A stretch of 62,251 bases of DNA from Sphaerochaeta sp. (GCA_016342655.1 JAEINL010000014.1:1-62251), one strand, 5' to 3'; positions 9,110-17,792 are shown, counted from the stretch's first letter. Program-made: numbers and translations. The notes: generated by a model from the sequence alone, not told the origin.

Positions 9110-10212
9110 TAGCGCTTGTTCACTGCAAGCGAGGCATTGAAGCGTCCGACAAGGTAGTCGAGCTTTTCTGCTTCCCTGATGCTATACATTTCCGTGTAGA
9201 AGGAACGAACCTGCTCCTGCATATCCATTTCGGGGAAAAGCTGGGGATACAGGTCCTTTACCATCCACTCGGTACCGAGAATCCAGCTGGAAACCGGCTG
9301 CATATAGCTCATCACATCAGCAGGAGCCGCCTTGACCTGATTGTTCTTTACTGCATCCAAACCAGCCCAGAGGGATGAGCTGTAGATTTCTTCGATAAAG
9401 AGTTGCGTAGGGCTTTTGTAGCTGACAATGTAGATGACCTGGGGATCCCAAGCCGCTATCTGTTCGAAGGAGACGGTGGACCATCCGCTGGATGCGGTAT
9501 TGGCACCCTTCCATACGGCATTGGCCCCCACCTGATCGACCATCCAGCTCTGCATCCAGCTATCGGGGGCGATCTTGAAGGAGTTTGTATTGTCACTGCT
9601 CACTCCCTGAAGGAGCAGAACTCTAACTTTTTGTTCCTGCCTGAGTGACCCTACCTTGTCTGTGATATGCTTGAGCCGGCTCTCATAGAGGGAGAGAATC
9701 TCCTTTGCACGGCTTGTGTTCTTCAACAGCTTCCCCAGTTCAGTGATCTCACTTTGCCACTGTGCATAGGTTTCGAGGTTCATGGTAAAGTTAGCCACTC
9801 CCAGCTGATCGAGTTTCTTGGCTATCGACTCATAGTGGGTAGCCTTGAGCAGAACCAGTTCTGGATTCTTTGAAGCTATCTCCTCAACGCTTGCGCTCTG
9901 GGAAAATCTTGGTTGGTCATCCAAAGCAGGACGGAGCAAGGAAAAGAAGTCTCCAAGGCCCTGGTCTGTCTTGGAAAGTTGCAATTCCATGGTTTCTACC
10001 TCTGGGAAGAGAAAGAGAGCATTTGCCGGCATGACCGCAGCTTTTCCAGCCACCATGATGGATGTGGGTTTTTCAGAGAGCAGGAGTGTCCTGCCATTTG
10101 CATCGGTTGCGCGGTAGAAATCGCTACTTTGCATCTGTTTCTCTGCCGTCCCTTGGGCGAACAAGGATAGGGAGAGGGCTAGTATCAATAGGACAAGGAA
10201 TGATTTTTTCAT
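9109..10212 (-). CDS. ABC transporter substrate-binding protein (iron/cobalamin-type)
   Basis: A 367-aa periplasmic binding protein, first gene of the uptake operon. The N-terminus (MKKSFLVLLILALSLSLFAQ) is a clear signal peptide; there is no lipobox Cys. The body has the helix-backbone cluster layout of the BtuF/FepB/FhuD group, for example ASVEEIASKNPELVLL and the C-terminal half beginning after a long helix (AKEILSLYESRLKHI). The ligand cannot be read from sequence, but the palindrome over its promoter suggests metal-linked regulation. The start ATG has AAGGAGC upstream. Confidence 0.88.
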   Translation of the reverse strand: MKKSFLVLLILALSLSLFAQGTAEKQMQSSDFYRATDANGRTLLLSEKPTSIMVAGKAAVMPANALFLFPEVETMELQLSKTDQGLGDFFSLLRPALDDQPRFSQSASVEEIASKNPELVLLKATHYESIAKKLDQLGVANFTMNLETYAQWQSEITELGKLLKNTSRAKEILSLYESRLKHITDKVGSLRQEQKVRVLLLQGVSSDNTNSFKIAPDSWMQSWMVDQVGANAVWKGANTASSGWSTVSFEQIAAWDPQVIYIVSYKSPTQLFIEEIYSSSLWAGLDAVKNNQVKAAPADVMSYMQPVSSWILGTEWMVKDLYPQLFPEMDMQEQVRSFYTEMYSIREAEKLDYLVGRFNASLAVNKR

Positions 10213-10245
10213 GAAGAAGCTCCTTAGATTGTTGCGAATGGTTGC

Positions 10246-10274
10246 AGTTTACCATTGTATTTGTATAAATGCAA
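10246..10274 (-). promoter_or_regulatory. Promoter of the ABC uptake operon
   Basis: On the minus strand TTGCAT (10274-10269) and TAAACT (10251-10246) are spaced by exactly 17 nt, placing transcription start about 25-30 nt upstream of the binding-protein ATG. The -35 box is embedded in the palindrome at 10266-10283. Confidence 0.65.
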
Positions 10275-10283
10275 TCGCATTTA
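10266..10283. promoter_or_regulatory. 18-bp palindromic operator candidate over the -35 box
   Basis: TAAATGCAATCGCATTTA has perfect 7-bp arms around a 4-nt centre and overlaps the -35 element of the uptake operon. Size, symmetry and position fit a dimeric repressor of the Fur/Zur or DtxR type. I did not match it to a specific published consensus. It is also about 80 bp upstream of proA on the other strand. Confidence 0.5.
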
Positions 10284-10365
10284 CCTAATTGGCCCTGCTG
10301 TTTTCTCCTTGATACCTTCCCCTATTCAGTTTACTGTATACGTACCATAACAAAGAGGGTACCAA

Positions 10366-11694
10366 ATGGATGGCAAACGCATTCAAGATGATATACAAAG
10401 GCTGAAAACAAGTTCTATCAAGGTATCAGGCAGTAGCGAAATGGTTCGCAATGCCCTGTTACGCTCAATTTCTGAAGGGCTTACCAAGGACTGGTCTCTG
10501 ATCGCATCAGCAAACCAGGAAGATCTGGCACAAGCAAAGGCCGGACATCTGCGTGAGGCTCTTATCAAGAGGCTTGTCTTTGACGAGGATAAACTCGCTT
10601 CAGTGCAAATGGGCCTGGAGCAGGTTGCAAGACTAGACGATCCGATCGGTGAGGTCCTTGAGCGCAGGCTCCTTGATCAGAACCTGCTCCTTGAACGGGT
10701 CAGCTTCCCCATCGGGGTCATCGGCATGATTTTCGAGGCACGACCCGATGCCCTGGTGCAGATAGTCTCCCTCTGCCTAAAGAGTGGCAACGGCATTATC
10801 CTAAAAGGGGGCAAGGAGGCCTTTAGGACGAACACTGCCCTTGTCGCTTCCATCAAGAAAAGCGCACAATCCTCCCCGTTAGGTGAACACTGGCTTACCC
10901 TTCTGGAAAGTCATAGCGATGTAAGCTCCATGCTGAAGATGGATGATGCTATCGACCTGCTGATCCCAAGAGGTTCGAATGCCTTTGTTCGCTACGTCAT
11001 GGACAACACCCACATAGCGGTACTCGGCCATGCCGATGGCATCTGCCACATGTATGTGGATGAGCGTGCTGACCTGCAAAAAGCTGTTGCCTGTGCTGTA
11101 GATTCCAAGATACAGTATCCTGCTGCCTGCAATGCCATAGAGACTCTTTTGGTGAACAGGAGCATTGCAACACAGTTTTTGCCCCTCGTCGCCTCGGCTT
11201 TACAAGAGAAGGGTGTCATCATCCATGGTGATGAAGCCACCTCTTCTCTAGTACCCTGCACCCCCTATAAGGAGGGTGACTATGCAATAGAGTACCTAGC
11301 CCTTGAACTGAATATCAGGGTGGTGGAGGACCTCGATCAGGCATTGGAACATATTTCCCTCTATGGCTCAAAGCATACCGATGCCATCATCAGTGAGGAC
11401 AAGGCATCCATCAGGTGCTTTATGCGCGAGGTTGATTCTGCTGATGTCTTTGCAAACTGTTCGACACGTTTTGCCGATGGGTTCCGCTTCGGCCTTGGAG
11501 CTGAGGTGGGCATCAGTACAGCAAAGATTCATGCCCGTGGTCCTGTGGGCCTGTCTGGTCTCATGAGCAGCAAATGGCTGCTCAGTGGAGATGGTCAGAC
11601 AGTCTCTGCCTACAGTGGCACAGGGGCGAAGCCGTTCCTGCATACAGAACTGGGCTGCGAAGGCTCTAGCCTTGTAGAAGGGGAATTGGTATGA
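10366..11694 (+). CDS. proA: Gamma-glutamyl phosphate reductase
   Basis: A 442-aa NADPH-dependent enzyme that reduces gamma-glutamyl phosphate to glutamate-5-semialdehyde, the second step of proline synthesis. Family motifs include PIGVIGMIFEARPDA, NGIILKGGKEA, and the catalytic cysteine in QYPAACNAIETLL (near residue 255). The start ATG follows AGAGGG. It overlaps proB by four bases (ATGA), giving translational coupling with the kinase that supplies its unstable substrate. The proC gene completing the pathway lies at 30786-31595. Confidence 0.97.
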   Translation: MDGKRIQDDIQRLKTSSIKVSGSSEMVRNALLRSISEGLTKDWSLIASANQEDLAQAKAGHLREALIKRLVFDEDKLASVQMGLEQVARLDDPIGEVLERRLLDQNLLLERVSFPIGVIGMIFEARPDALVQIVSLCLKSGNGIILKGGKEAFRTNTALVASIKKSAQSSPLGEHWLTLLESHSDVSSMLKMDDAIDLLIPRGSNAFVRYVMDNTHIAVLGHADGICHMYVDERADLQKAVACAVDSKIQYPAACNAIETLLVNRSIATQFLPLVASALQEKGVIIHGDEATSSLVPCTPYKEGDYAIEYLALELNIRVVEDLDQALEHISLYGSKHTDAIISEDKASIRCFMREVDSADVFANCSTRFADGFRFGLGAEVGISTAKIHARGPVGLSGLMSSKWLLSGDGQTVSAYSGTGAKPFLHTELGCEGSSLVEGELV

Positions 11695-12815
11695 AACGCG
11701 ACCTCTCCTCAATTCATAGGGTAGTGGTGAAGGTTGGTACGAACCTACTCTCCACCAAAGATGGCATTGATGAAGCGTGTATCGACAAAATAGTCGAGCA
11801 ACTTGTCAATCTGCAGCAAAAGGGTCTGCAGGTCTTGCTGGTAACCTCAGGGGCTATCGGGATGGGCGCTAGGGAGCTCAAGCTCACCACCTCTGTCACG
11901 CAGATCGCTATGCGTCAGGCCTGTGCCTCGATAGGCCAGCCCCTTCTTATGAGCAGTTATCGAAGGGCATTCAAGAAGCACGGGGTGGTCTGCTCCCAGA
12001 TATTGCTTACCCGCAAGGAGATGAACAACCGCCACACCTATGTGAATCTCAGAAACAGCATTTTTACCCTATTGGATTTGGGCGCTGTCCCTATCTTCAA
12101 TGAGAACGACACCGTAAGCACTGCTGAGATTGGTTCAGCATTTGGCGACAATGACCGTATGAGTGCAATGGTTGCCAGCAAGATAGATGCGGACCTTCTT
12201 ATCATCCTCACTGACATCAGCGGTCTCTATACCTCTGATCCCAAGAAAAATCCTGACTCTGTCCTGATAAAGGACATAGAGGTTCTCGATGATGAGATAC
12301 TTGCCTATGCAGGCGGGGCAGGCAGTCTCTTCTCCACCGGTGGGATGAAGACCAAGTTGCTGGCAGCTAAGATCGCAGCCGTTGGCGGCTGTGGTTCGAT
12401 CATAGCCAGCGGGTATGAGCCAAATGTTCTGGTGCGTCTGATGGAAGGCGAGGAGCTTGGTACCTTTATCCATGCAAAGGCAAGGAGAAGCCAGCGTGAG
12501 CGTTGGCTCCTCAACAACTCTCACCTAGGCTCGATCATTGTCGATGAAGGGGCAAAACAGGCCCTGCTTTCTAGCAAGAGCCTCCTGCCCAAAGGGGTTG
12601 TGCGCGTTGAAGGTGGTTTTGAGGCGGGCGATGTTGTTGAAGTCTGCACCCTTGATGGGAAGGCTTTTGCCAAGGCAGCCCCCTACTTCAACAGTACCGA
12701 GATTGCAAGAATTGCCGGCCATGAGAGCCGTGACATCATAGGGTTGTTAGGTGGTGGACATAAGGACGTACTGTTCCGTCCGGAGGATTTGGTGCTGCTT
12801 TCCGATGACGAATAA
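11691..12815 (+). CDS. proB: Glutamate 5-kinase
   Basis: A 374-aa kinase that phosphorylates glutamate at the gamma carboxylate, the first and feedback-controlled step of proline synthesis. An amino-acid kinase domain fills about residues 1-260 (VVKVGTNLL, LVTSGAIGMG, FNENDTVST, FGDNDRMSA) and a PUA domain occupies the C-terminus (about 275-350). The length is normal for the PUA-containing form. It is coupled to proA by an overlap and to the next gene by another. Confidence 0.97.
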   Translation: MKRDLSSIHRVVVKVGTNLLSTKDGIDEACIDKIVEQLVNLQQKGLQVLLVTSGAIGMGARELKLTTSVTQIAMRQACASIGQPLLMSSYRRAFKKHGVVCSQILLTRKEMNNRHTYVNLRNSIFTLLDLGAVPIFNENDTVSTAEIGSAFGDNDRMSAMVASKIDADLLIILTDISGLYTSDPKKNPDSVLIKDIEVLDDEILAYAGGAGSLFSTGGMKTKLLAAKIAAVGGCGSIIASGYEPNVLVRLMEGEELGTFIHAKARRSQRERWLLNNSHLGSIIVDEGAKQALLSSKSLLPKGVVRVEGGFEAGDVVEVCTLDGKAFAKAAPYFNSTEIARIAGHESRDIIGLLGGGHKDVLFRPEDLVLLSDDE

Positions 12816-13734
12816 CTACAGAATCTACAGAAGACGCCTCGATCTTGGATCGCGGATAAACCAGCTGCACAGCACCGAGCAGCTGGCCATCGGCATCCTT
12901 GATAACGGTACGAGCGAACAGCTCTGTGAGAACCTTAGTTGGTATGTCAGTAATATGAACTATTCCCTGCATGTGGTCACCCAGGAAGGCAGATATGACA
13001 TGCCAGCGATGCAGGATGCATACAAGGAGGTCACGTTCCTGGTATTTCCCTCCTCTTCGCTTACCGGTGAGAAAATCAATGCAGTGGCTAATGAGTGTCA
13101 GACCAGCTACTTCCTTATCGTACGAAGTGATCTGGTACTGGTTCGTTTTGATGGGGCCGCCCTTTTTTCCCTCATGAGGGAGAAAGAGGCTCCTGCTGCT
13201 CTTGCCTCCCTGATAGCCAACAGGGACAAGGAGATTGTACCGACCATACGATCGCCCCATCTGGTGGAGCGCCGGCTTGACCCCCGTTCCCATTTCCCCA
13301 CCCTCAATACCCCCGGGGGGCAGAATACCCTCTATACGGTCATGGCTCTGGGAATGTATGACCGGGCTCTTTTTCAACGCTTGCGCGGGTTCGATGAGAA
13401 GATCCACAGTGAGTACTTCCAGATCCTCGATTGGGGCATACGGTGTTACCTGTTGGGACATACCGTGAAAGCCACAGGTCATCTGCTGATGCAATTTACT
13501 GACCGCCAATCCATTATTGAGGATCGCAGTGAGCGTGAAGGCTTCAAGCGCTGTTATACCAAGGCCCTTTCCATACAACAGATCAAGGGCAAAAACCTTA
13601 TTCGTACGTATAAGGGCTTTGTCGATAAGGATGCCCTGTCTGATGAGGTGAAAAAAAGGTTGCTCTGGTTGCAAAAGACCGATTTTTTCCAATTGCTGGA
13701 GCATTGGGAGTTCCCCCCCGAGGTGTCGCCATGA
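12805..13734 (+). CDS. Glycosyltransferase-like protein (family 2 fold)
   Basis: A 309-aa cytoplasmic protein. The central block GMYDRALFQRLRGFDEKI followed by DWGIRCYLLGH resembles the C-terminal part of GT-A family 2 glycosyltransferases (the FDE and DxxxRxxxxG region). The N-terminal half is more divergent and I see no clean DxD motif. I place the start at ATG 12805, overlapping the proB stop, because the longer frame lacks a ribosome site. It sits directly before a cell-wall amidase gene whose ATG overlaps its stop, so a role in envelope glycan metabolism is plausible but inferred. Confidence 0.65.
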   Translation: MTNNYRIYRRRLDLGSRINQLHSTEQLAIGILDNGTSEQLCENLSWYVSNMNYSLHVVTQEGRYDMPAMQDAYKEVTFLVFPSSSLTGEKINAVANECQTSYFLIVRSDLVLVRFDGAALFSLMREKEAPAALASLIANRDKEIVPTIRSPHLVERRLDPRSHFPTLNTPGGQNTLYTVMALGMYDRALFQRLRGFDEKIHSEYFQILDWGIRCYLLGHTVKATGHLLMQFTDRQSIIEDRSEREGFKRCYTKALSIQQIKGKNLIRTYKGFVDKDALSDEVKKRLLWLQKTDFFQLLEHWEFPPEVSP

Positions 13735-14477
13735 ACAGAGGGGCCCTCATAGTCCTCATTCTGCTACTCACCCTCTGCCCGGTGAGCGCAAAGCAGGACC
13801 CTTTCTCCTATCCTATGTCGACGGTCATCCTCGATGCCGGCCATGGAGGAAGGGATCCGGGGGCAAGCGCCTCCTACAGCTTTACCGATGGGGTGGTCAA
13901 TGAGAGTGATCTGGTTCTGGATATTACGAAGAGGGTCTTTGCACTGCTCTCTATCGAACAACCCTCCCTGAATCTGGTGATGACCCGCCTGGATGATACC
14001 TATATATCCCTTGCAGAACGATCAAAAATTGCCTATACCACAGCCCTCGCTCCCCAGAGCAGTCCACTCTTTGTTTCAATTCATATCAATAGTGCCCAGA
14101 GCCGTGAAGCGACAGGTTTTGAGGTGCTTACCAAACGTCAGGAAAAACGGGTCACCTTCCTTGATGAACATACCCCCATACAAAATATCCCTCTGTTCGC
14201 CCCCTTCAGTGCCTTGGAATTGAATCGGTTGCTCAACCAACGAAATTTATTTGTGGCCAAGACCTTTGAGGATGTACTCTCATCTGGGATGAACACCAGC
14301 CGTAACAGGGGGATTAAGGAGAGGGACCTGTATGTGCTCAATGCAAGCAGAATCCCTTCGGTACTGCTGGAGCTGGGCTTCCTGTCCAATGAGGATGAGG
14401 CACGAAACATTACCTCGCCAGCCTGGAGACAGCAGGTTGCCTTTGCTATTGCAAAGGCTGTAATCTCATGTATGTAG
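13731..14477 (+). CDS. N-acetylmuramoyl-L-alanine amidase
   Basis: A 248-aa exported zinc amidase (Amidase_3 family) that cleaves the bond between MurNAc and the stem peptide, acting in the periplasm during wall turnover and cell separation. Signal peptide: MNRGALIVLILLLTLCPVSA. Zinc ligands and catalytic residues are visible: His in LDAGHGGRDPGA, Glu in NESDLVLDI, His in SIHINSA and the late Glu in LLELGFLSN. I use ATG 13731, which overlaps the preceding stop and gives the signal peptide; the upstream TTG adds nine unlikely residues. Confidence 0.9.
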   Translation: MNRGALIVLILLLTLCPVSAKQDPFSYPMSTVILDAGHGGRDPGASASYSFTDGVVNESDLVLDITKRVFALLSIEQPSLNLVMTRLDDTYISLAERSKIAYTTALAPQSSPLFVSIHINSAQSREATGFEVLTKRQEKRVTFLDEHTPIQNIPLFAPFSALELNRLLNQRNLFVAKTFEDVLSSGMNTSRNRGIKERDLYVLNASRIPSVLLELGFLSNEDEARNITSPAWRQQVAFAIAKAVISCM

Positions 14478-14486
14478 GAGTTGTCT

Positions 14487-15083
14487 ATGGAAAACTATGA
14501 TCGTAAGAAACTGTATAAAACCATCTATGCCCCTAAGACAGAGCCTTCGTTGGTTATTGTAGAAACTTGCCCCTATATTGTGGTGGAGGGTGAAGGATCT
14601 CCTCTTGATGAGGCCTACGATGAGTCAATTGAACTCTTGTATGCGCTGAGCTATATGCTGAAGATGGGATTCAAGGACGAAATTTGGTATCGGAAGTTCG
14701 TGGTTTCTCCCCTGGAAGGGCTGTGGAGTGCAGTGGAAGTGGAGAATCGTGACTCCTGGCGTTGGGCAAGCATGATAGCCCAGCCTCCGTTCATCACCGA
14801 GGAGATCTTCACCAAGGTAGCAGAGAGGTGTAGCTTCGCTAAAGGCATCAATGTGAAGGATGCCCATTTTGAACGCATCGAGGATGCCCTGTGTGTCACC
14901 ATGATGCACGTTGGGCCGTATGAGAATGAAGACCGTTCCTTCGATATGATGGACCGGTTTTGCCTGCAGAACAAGTTGCAAAGAATTGATGCTACGCACC
15001 GGGAGATATATCTTTCGAACCCTAAGAAAACAGAACCGGAGCACCTCAAGACAGTGCTCCGATACGGGGTAGAACGAATTTAG
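14487..15083 (+). CDS. GyrI-like domain protein
   Basis: A 198-aa cytoplasmic protein resembling the GyrI-like small-molecule-binding family (about 200-aa stand-alone form). Recognisable parts are YIVVEGEGSPLDE near residue 30 and the late MMHVGPYENE block typical of the SHV-fold effector-binding domain. The start at ATG 14487 has AGGAG six bases upstream. Its last codons lie inside the left copy of the 21-bp repeat that bounds the large island, so the gene end was regenerated, not truncated. The ligand is unknown. Confidence 0.75.
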   Translation: MENYDRKKLYKTIYAPKTEPSLVIVETCPYIVVEGEGSPLDEAYDESIELLYALSYMLKMGFKDEIWYRKFVVSPLEGLWSAVEVENRDSWRWASMIAQPPFITEEIFTKVAERCSFAKGINVKDAHFERIEDALCVTMMHVGPYENEDRSFDMMDRFCLQNKLQRIDATHREIYLSNPKKTEPEHLKTVLRYGVERI

Positions 15084-15091
15084 AGCTCAGA
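15071..15091 (+). repeat. Left 21-bp direct repeat of the island
   Basis: A perfect 21-bp match to 27990-28010 (it starts AGAACGAATTTAG and ends CTCAGA). The left copy contains the final codons and TAG of the GyrI-like gene. The right copy contains, on the other strand, the final codons and TAA of pncB. Both stops fit into one copy, which implies that the two genes once converged and overlapped here. Confidence 0.85.
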
Positions 15092-15106
15092 GAATACCTA
15101 GAGAAG

Positions 15107-15439
15107 GTGATTACGAACAAGGCTGATAACAAACCAGAAAATGTGGTGGTGGCTGTTGCTGCCTTGCAGAAATCAGATAAAGTCCTATTGGGGACTTCTT
15201 TTCCAAAGGATGCTTTCTTGCATGCATCAATAGTGAAATGGTTACATTTCTTCTGGGTAGGATTGGATTTGATTGTACAAGGGAAATGTTTGAAAATGAT
15301 GGCAAGGCCCAGGAGTTCAAGGAGAGAAAGCTGTATGATATTGAGGAGAGGCGTAAGCAGCAAGACGACTTTGCTGTTCACCACCAAATGGCATCATGCA
15401 GGCACCTACCTTGGTTGTGATCACAGATGGTGTTGTTAA
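15107..15439 (+). pseudogene. Unrecognised ORF fragment(s) at the left end of the island
   Basis: An open stretch that looks like coding sequence for its first half (KPENVVVAVAALQKSDK and following), but then changes character. A third-frame stretch after 15395 (PTLVVITDGVVKSYTN) looks like a continuation, so frameshifts are likely. The frame is open leftward into the 21-bp repeat. I do not recognise a family and assign no function. Confidence 0.3.
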
Positions 15440-15539
15440 GAGCTACACCAATGCCTCTGCGATCAAAGGCTTCTCTGAGAAGGTCTGCTGAGACAAAAGA
15501 AAAAGAGAGAAGGTACAAAGTTTCATTGAGACAAGAATA

Positions 15540-15571
15540 AAGCCCGAGCAATCGCCCGGGCTTCTTTCTAT
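15540..15571 (+). terminator. Rho-independent terminator
   Basis: Stem AAGCCCG (15540-15546) pairs with CGGGCTT (15557-15563), followed by CTTTCT on the plus strand. It closes the unrecognised ORF fragments at the left end of the island. Confidence 0.65.
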
Positions 15572-15820
15572 ACATGATTAGAAGTGGAAATTCTCAATGT
15601 GAAGTCCTAAAATCCTATTTGTGGTACTTTAGATCTTAAATAGAGAATATTTTTCCTCTAAAACAAGGAGGTTCCAACCATTTATGCCAAATAACGACCA
15701 AATATGCCAAGCCTATTGCATTTATTTTAGAACAAATTACTATATGGGTAGGATTTGTTTATCTTGCACAATTTCAATCCTGGGAATGCAACTAAATCTA
15801 AATCTATTTCTCTGTCATTC

Positions 15821-15972
15821 ATTCCCCAACGAAGCGAGAGTAGTGGAAGCATGTTTCCATTACCGAGCGAGTGCTGGGAAAGCAAGGTGAGATACGTGAG
15901 CCCCTTGGCTCTGAAAAGGAGGCAACGCCTCCTCTTTCCAGGGCTTGCCCTGGGGTATTGATACCTTTCATT
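15821..15972. repeat. Structured interspersed repeat, copy 1
   Basis: About 150 bp matching 34226-34384 with scattered differences and one short length difference. It can form three hairpins: GAGCC-CCTT-GGCTC, AGGAGGC-AAC-GCCTCCT and CCAGGG-CTTG-CCCTGG, enclosed by a partial outer pairing of ATAC with GTAT. It may be a MITE, a REP-like element or a structured RNA. 15572-15820 between the terminator and this repeat holds no convincing gene. Confidence 0.7.
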
Positions 15973-15975
15973 TTC

Positions 15976-15999
15976 ATTGCCTTGGAATGCCAAGGCAAT
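15976..15999 (+). promoter_or_regulatory. Perfect hairpin in the leader of the next gene
   Basis: ATTGCCTTGG (15976-15985), loop AATG, CCAAGGCAAT (15990-15999): a perfect 10-bp stem ending 14 nt before the GGAGG of the downstream gene. No T tract follows, so it is more likely a leader element, or the edge of the repeat, than a terminator. Confidence 0.45.
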
Positions 16000-16022
16000 A
16001 GTTGTATCTCTTGGAGGTCGTG

Positions 16023-16844
16023 ATGTCTAAAAAAGTTCGTATATTGGTGTGCTTCGGGTTTTTCCTAGTGTCTATGTCATATGCCTTCGCATCGGAACAA
16101 TCCGTGAGCATACTGATCAGGCCTGCTTCAGAAACGATTCAGGAGATTCACTATCAGGTGGGGCCTATGCCGGACAAACCTTGGCAGAGTGCACCCCCAT
16201 CAGGTACTACCCTAGTGCTGAAAGATTTTGAAAGTGAGACAGAGTTCCTGTTTCTCCAGCAAGCTGTGGCAGAAGACACCTGGAGCGACACCTACGCATA
16301 CCAATACGACTATCTCCAAGGGAGATGGTCGCTCTTTGTTCCCAAGCAAGAACTCAAGCAAATAAGCAACACCTCCCTTGATGTGAAGGGCTACGGCCTG
16401 CTTCCCACAGGATGCAGCAGCGACTTCTATTCGTACCTATTGGGTGGAGGAGTCCAGGCCAATATCTCCTTGGGGAAATTGCTAGGGTATACCGGCCTTA
16501 CCTTCAGCAAGGGACCACCGAAGAATGCCTGGGTCAAGAGCCAGCAGGATGTGGCTCTGGCAATAGGTATGGGGTATCCGATCCCCCTGTCAGAAAAGGT
16601 CGAGTTTATACCTGAAGTTGGCTATGGGGTCATATTCCACTTGCTGGATGCGGATTTTGACAAGGACGGGACCTATAAGCTTGAGTTCTTCATAGACCAG
16701 CAGGTCAGGCTGGCCCTGTATGTTACGTATGCACTCAATGAGAGATACAAGCTTTTCCTTGCTCCCCTGGGAGTGCTTTTCTTTGAGAAAGACGATTTCG
16801 GGATCATGTACGGATGCCAGGCTGGCCTCCGAGTCTCCTTATAG
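16023..16844 (+). CDS. Exported protein, probable outer-membrane protein
   Basis: A 273-aa protein. The start at ATG 16023 follows GGAGG and gives a good signal peptide (KKVRILVCFGFFLVSMSYAFA). The C-terminal half alternates polar and hydrophobic residues with Gly/Tyr-rich turns and ends in a hydrophobic strand (GLRVSL), as in small spirochaetal beta-barrels. I recognise no specific family. It lies nine bases upstream of the DGR-like lipoprotein gene and probably shares its mRNA, so the two may form a surface complex (inference). Confidence 0.65.
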   Translation: MSKKVRILVCFGFFLVSMSYAFASEQSVSILIRPASETIQEIHYQVGPMPDKPWQSAPPSGTTLVLKDFESETEFLFLQQAVAEDTWSDTYAYQYDYLQGRWSLFVPKQELKQISNTSLDVKGYGLLPTGCSSDFYSYLLGGGVQANISLGKLLGYTGLTFSKGPPKNAWVKSQQDVALAIGMGYPIPLSEKVEFIPEVGYGVIFHLLDADFDKDGTYKLEFFIDQQVRLALYVTYALNERYKLFLAPLGVLFFEKDDFGIMYGCQAGLRVSL

Positions 16845-16853
16845 GTGGATGGT

Positions 16854-17735
16854 ATGAAAAAACATATGCATAAGAATATTTCGATGTTGCTGTTGGTACT
16901 GGTGAGTATCCTGTTTGTCTTTGTCGGATGTAGCGACATGATGGCTATGGCAGCGTTGGTGGAGAAAAGCTACACGGTGACCTTTGACAGCCAAGCGGCT
17001 ACAACCGATCCAGATTCGACAATCAAGACAGTAACAAGTCCGGCAACTACGATTGACGGATTGCCGACAGCACCGGAAAAGACCGGCTATATCTTTGACG
17101 GGTGGTTTACAGAAGGATCAGGCGGTGGAACTGAGTTTACAGCAAGTACGGAAGTACCAAGAAATATAACTGTATATGCGAAGTGGCGACTACCCACAAC
17201 TGGCGATATTGGTCCTGCGGGGGGATACATATTCTACGACAAAGGCACTTTCAGTGACGGATGGCGGTATCTGGAAGCGGCCCCTTCGGATATCATGCTG
17301 GGGGCATCTGATAACAAACACATCTTCGGGTATTACCGGACGGCCGTGGATGGGCCATCAGTCCTAATAGGAACAGCGACAGGCATAGGGACAGGGAAGG
17401 CGAACACTGCAGCCTTGGTGGGAGCGATGAAGGAGACGGCATACACAACAAATGATTCCAACATAACCACAACGACAGGGGAGTATGCAGCAAGGCTATG
17501 CTACATCCATAAGGTAGGGGAGTACGAGGACTGGTTCCTGCCCTCGAAGGATGAGCTGAACCTGATGTATCTAAATCTCAAGAAAACCAATGTAGGGGGT
17601 TTTTCTGACCTCAGCTACTCGAGTTCCTCGGAGGCCTTCGCGCACTTAGCGAAACTCCAGTTCTTCGGCACTGGGGCCCAGCTCAGCTACTCTCGGGACG
17701 GCGAAATCAGGGTCAGGCCTGTGCGGGCTTTCTGA
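16854..17735 (+). CDS. Lipoprotein with InlB-type repeat and DGR-like variable C-terminus
   Basis: A 293-aa predicted lipoprotein. The start at ATG 16854 has AGGTGG upstream; the signal sequence ends in LFVFVGC. About residues 38-107 form one Listeria-Bacteroides (InlB_B/Flg_new) repeat with GYIFDGWFTEG and ITVYAKW. From about 112 onward is a DUF1566/Lcl-like, C-type-lectin-related domain (GDIGPAGGYIFYDKG, EDWFLPSKDELNLMY) ending in RVRPVRAF. Relatives of this domain are known targets of diversity-generating retroelements. Where relatives often read YWSSSE this copy has YSSSSE, and the following 25 codons are strongly biased to NNC. A GC-rich hairpin and a broken Avd-like gene follow. It is probably a surface-displayed ligand-binding protein. 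Confidence 0.75.
   Translation: MKKHMHKNISMLLLVLVSILFVFVGCSDMMAMAALVEKSYTVTFDSQAATTDPDSTIKTVTSPATTIDGLPTAPEKTGYIFDGWFTEGSGGGTEFTASTEVPRNITVYAKWRLPTTGDIGPAGGYIFYDKGTFSDGWRYLEAAPSDIMLGASDNKHIFGYYRTAVDGPSVLIGTATGIGTGKANTAALVGAMKETAYTTNDSNITTTTGEYAARLCYIHKVGEYEDWFLPSKDELNLMYLNLKKTNVGGFSDLSYSSSSEAFAHLAKLQFFGTGAQLSYSRDGEIRVRPVRAF
17607..17732 (+). other. Candidate DGR variable region (VR)
   Basis: The last 42 codons of the lipoprotein. From 17634 to 17708, 14 of 25 codons end in C with mixed first two bases (GCC, TTC, CAC, CTC, GGC, AGC, TAC, GAC, ATC). This is the pattern expected if AAC codons of a template repeat were copied with adenine-specific mutagenesis. The invariant end RVRPVRAF would then hold the initiation-of-mutagenic-homing site. 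No template repeat is visible in this window. Confidence 0.5.
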
Positions 17736-17770
17736 TGAGCTATTTACCAATTCAACTATTAGGGGAGGGT

Positions 17771-17792
17771 GCAGGGGGTGGATGCCCCCTGC
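17771..17792 (+). other. GC-rich hairpin downstream of the VR
   Basis: GCAGGGGG (17771-17778) pairs perfectly with CCCCCTGC (17785-17792). A T-G wobble can tighten the loop to GGAT. An 8-bp GC stem with a small loop just after the variable region is a known DGR feature that promotes homing. It could instead be a plain terminator, but no T run follows. Confidence 0.5.

Noticed and set aside
12736..13704. Open antisense frame of 322 codons under the glycosyltransferase-like gene
   Set aside because: The plus-strand frame has overlapping start/stop coupling with its neighbours and a GT-like motif; the antisense frame has neither.
15684..15890. 68-codon ORF after an AAGGAGG-like site
   Set aside because: Spacing of 13 bases is long, and the second half is the structured repeat read through; similar spurious frames occur in the other repeat copy.
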